The notes below the pieces were generated by a model. That model searched no databases. It had not been told where the DNA came from and worked only from the letters and a program-made list of their open reading frames with translations. A stretch of 64,000 bases of DNA from UTCHB3 sp964531325 (GTDB lineage Bacteria; Bacteroidota; Ignavibacteria; Ignavibacteriales; Ignavibacteriaceae): the NCBI GenBank assembly GCA_964531325.1, contig CAZHCW010000012.1:62001-126000 (forward strand), read 5' to 3'. This document shows positions 62,497 to 64,000 of the stretch, in pieces. A program made the position numbers and the translations under genes. How positions within the stretch are numbered: the stretch's first letter is position 1; each line of letters opens with the position of its first letter.

Positions 62497-64000
62497 ATGA
62501 GTGAAAACGGTTCACCTATGGACAAGCAACAATTTATTGAACATTTTGGATCGAACAGTTGGTTCGTTGAATCTTTATATGAAGAATATAAAGAGAATCC
62601 GGGTACGGTTCCCGAGCAATGGAAAAGATATTTCAAAGGAGAAATTTCAGCAAGTGAAGTTTCTCAAGTTGAAACTTCAGACAAATCTTCTGCAACAAAA
62701 ACGCCGTCACCTGCAAAGAGTTTTCCAATGCCTCAACCACTTACGGGCGATACCACCAGGGTAATAGCAGGTGGAGCAGCAAAAATTCTGCAGAACATGG
62801 AGGCGTCACTTACAATTCCTACAGCTACTTCACTAAGGACGATACCGGTGAAGATTCTCGAAGAGAACCGAATGTTGATAAATTCCTACCTTTCAAAAAT
62901 TAAAGGTGGAAAGATATCATTCACCCATATAATTGGTTGGGCAATCGTTCAGGCAACAAAGCTTTACCCCACCATGAATAATGCGTACTCGGAATTGGAT
63001 GGTAAACCGGTTGTCATACAAAGAGGATCAATTAATCTTGGTCTTGCAATTGATGTTGAAAGAAAGGACGGAAGCCGAAACCTGATGGTTCCCAACATCA
63101 AGAATGCTGATCAGATGGATTTTAAGAAATTCTACGATACATACGAGGATTTGGTAAAAAGGAGCAGATCCGGGCAAATTGACCCGTCTGAATTTATGGG
63201 AACAACCCTTTCCCTTACAAATCCGGGAACAATTGGTACAATCTCATCAACGCCAAAATTGATGCTCGGGCAGGGCACAATTATCGCCACAGGCGCAATA
63301 CAGTATTCATCGGAATATATTGCCATGTCGCCCGAGACAATATCTAATCTTGGAATAAGCAAAATCCTGACAATTACGAGCACTTATGACCACAGAATAA
63401 TTCAGGGTGCAGAGTCGGGGCTCTTCCTCAAGAAGATTAGTGAAATGATTTCCGGCGAAGATGATTTTTATGAGATCATTTTCGACAGTCTTAAAATCCC
63501 GTACAAACCACATAAGTGGCAAAGTGACCTGGTTCCGTCATTCAGTGGTGGAAATGCCAATTACGAAGAGATTGCCAAACAGGGCAGAGTAAGACAGATG
63601 ATCAACATGTTCAGGGTTCGGGGGCATCTGATCGCTACAACTGATCCGTTAGGAAAAAACACAACATATCATCATGAACTTGATCCATCGTTCTACCAGC
63701 TTACTGTTTGGGATTTGGACAGACCGTTTCTTACTCATGATTTTGGTGGATACAAAACTGCCACTCTTAGAAAGATTTTGGATAAACTTCAGCGAACATA
63801 TTGCGAAAATATTGGGGTTGAATATATGCATATTCAATCAAGTGATGAAAAGGCATGGCTTCAGAACAAAATGGAGCCTGTGGAAAACAAACCAAATCAT
63901 GATGCAGCCACTAAAAAACAGATTTTGAATAAATTGATCGAAGCCGAGGGATTTGAACATTTTATTCATACAAAATTTGTCGGGCATAAAAGATTTTCGC
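62497..64000 (+). CDS. kgd: Multifunctional 2-oxoglutarate decarboxylase/dehydrogenase, E2 domain fused to E1 (3' end outside window)
   Basis: The frame is open from the ATG at 62497 to the right edge (501 codons seen). Residues about 10-50 (FGSNSWFVESLYEEYKENP) are the E1 N-terminal helix; about 55-90 is a Ser/Pro/Thr linker. About 100-325 is a 2-oxoacid dehydrogenase E2 catalytic domain with TSTYDHRIIQGAESG (His299), the same form as in mycobacterial KGD. No lipoyl domain is present. From about 345 the E1 (thiamine diphosphate) part begins with RVRQMINMFRVRGHL. It would feed the TCA cycle at 2-oxoglutarate. A plain sucA (E1 alone) is excluded by the E2 domain. Confidence 0.92.
   Translation, partial: MSENGSPMDKQQFIEHFGSNSWFVESLYEEYKENPGTVPEQWKRYFKGEISASEVSQVETSDKSSATKTPSPAKSFPMPQPLTGDTTRVIAGGAAKILQNMEASLTIPTATSLRTIPVKILEENRMLINSYLSKIKGGKISFTHIIGWAIVQATKLYPTMNNAYSELDGKPVVIQRGSINLGLAIDVERKDGSRNLMVPNIKNADQMDFKKFYDTYEDLVKRSRSGQIDPSEFMGTTLSLTNPGTIGTISSTPKLMLGQGTIIATGAIQYSSEYIAMSPETISNLGISKILTITSTYDHRIIQGAESGLFLKKISEMISGEDDFYEIIFDSLKIPYKPHKWQSDLVPSFSGGNANYEEIAKQGRVRQMINMFRVRGHLIATTDPLGKNTTYHHELDPSFYQLTVWDLDRPFLTHDFGGYKTATLRKILDKLQRTYCENIGVEYMHIQSSDEKAWLQNKMEPVENKPNHDAATKKQILNKLIEAEGFEHFIHTKFVGHKRFS

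Noticed and set aside
62364..62636. Extended N-terminus of pdxH
   Set aside because: The extra 91 residues run through the divergent promoter region and the start of the oxoglutarate decarboxylase gene and do not resemble PdxH.
62501..62764. Separate 87-residue gene at the right end
   Set aside because: It is an alternative frame inside the oxoglutarate decarboxylase coding region, whose own frame is open to the window edge.

Overview
The window reads as a piece of a chromosome from a bacterium of the Bacteroidota/Ignavibacteriota (FCB) branch, most likely an Ignavibacteria-type organism. The evidence is AT-rich DNA, six large exported proteins with type IX secretion (T9SS) C-terminal domains or close relatives (several carry the Y/F-P-N-P-F-N-P motif that is common in Ignavibacteria), a PorV/PorQ-family barrel, a PorZ-like protein, two CarboxypepD_reg/TonB-dependent receptors, and DUF4249, DUF4296 and DUF4920 proteins. 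The lineage call is inference from gene families; no rRNA is present.

Left third (1-24 kb): a truncated hybrid histidine kinase, a DUF4920/PepSY-TM pair, then a leftward set crp-PHP-ribH-porZ-like. A CRP-type operator sits just upstream of the crp gene. Rightward gap, pgk, rhomboid and DUF4296 genes follow. Next come a TPR protein with J-like N-terminus, a metallophosphoesterase lipoprotein, a stand-alone SWIM zinc-finger protein, a repeat-filled convergent gap, yigZ, uvrA, a small lipoprotein, eno with an upstream tRNA-Arg, and a secreted M28 peptidase.

Middle (24-40.6 kb): a leftward signalling group (cache/PAS/HisKA_3 kinase, LuxR-type regulator, REC-only protein, and a HisKA-only protein without ATPase domain), tRNA-Thr, a WHy/LEA-like lipoprotein, a secreted GH13 amylase whose stop codon overlaps the start of a soluble histidine kinase, an M24 peptidase, a large T9SS-sorted protein, yidD, pyrE and a DPP-IV-like peptidase.

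Right third (40.8-64 kb): a five-gene surface module (TonB-dependent receptor, FN3 exported protein, PorV-like barrel, IPT/TIG lipoprotein, T9SS-sorted propeller), followed by a second receptor/DUF4249 pair. A 7-bp tandem repeat containing a 100-N assembly gap comes next. Then a seven-gene leftward efflux operon (TetR, HlyD, ATPase, TolC, ATPase, two ABC-2 permeases) resembles an unfused E. coli ybhGFSR/cecR system, with two matching dyads upstream of tetR. Last are an EamA transporter, pdxH, and the start of an actinobacterial-type 2-oxoglutarate decarboxylase/dehydrogenase (E2 domain fused to E1) that runs off the right edge.

Most of the content is ordinary housekeeping and surface biology. 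The parts most worth a second look are the predicted Crp autoregulatory site, the paired TetR dyads, the split-ATPase efflux operon, the surface module, the HisKA-only protein, the kgd-type fusion, and the repeat arrays that occupy convergent intergenic gaps. I found no CRISPR array, insertion sequence, phage or recognisable defence system.
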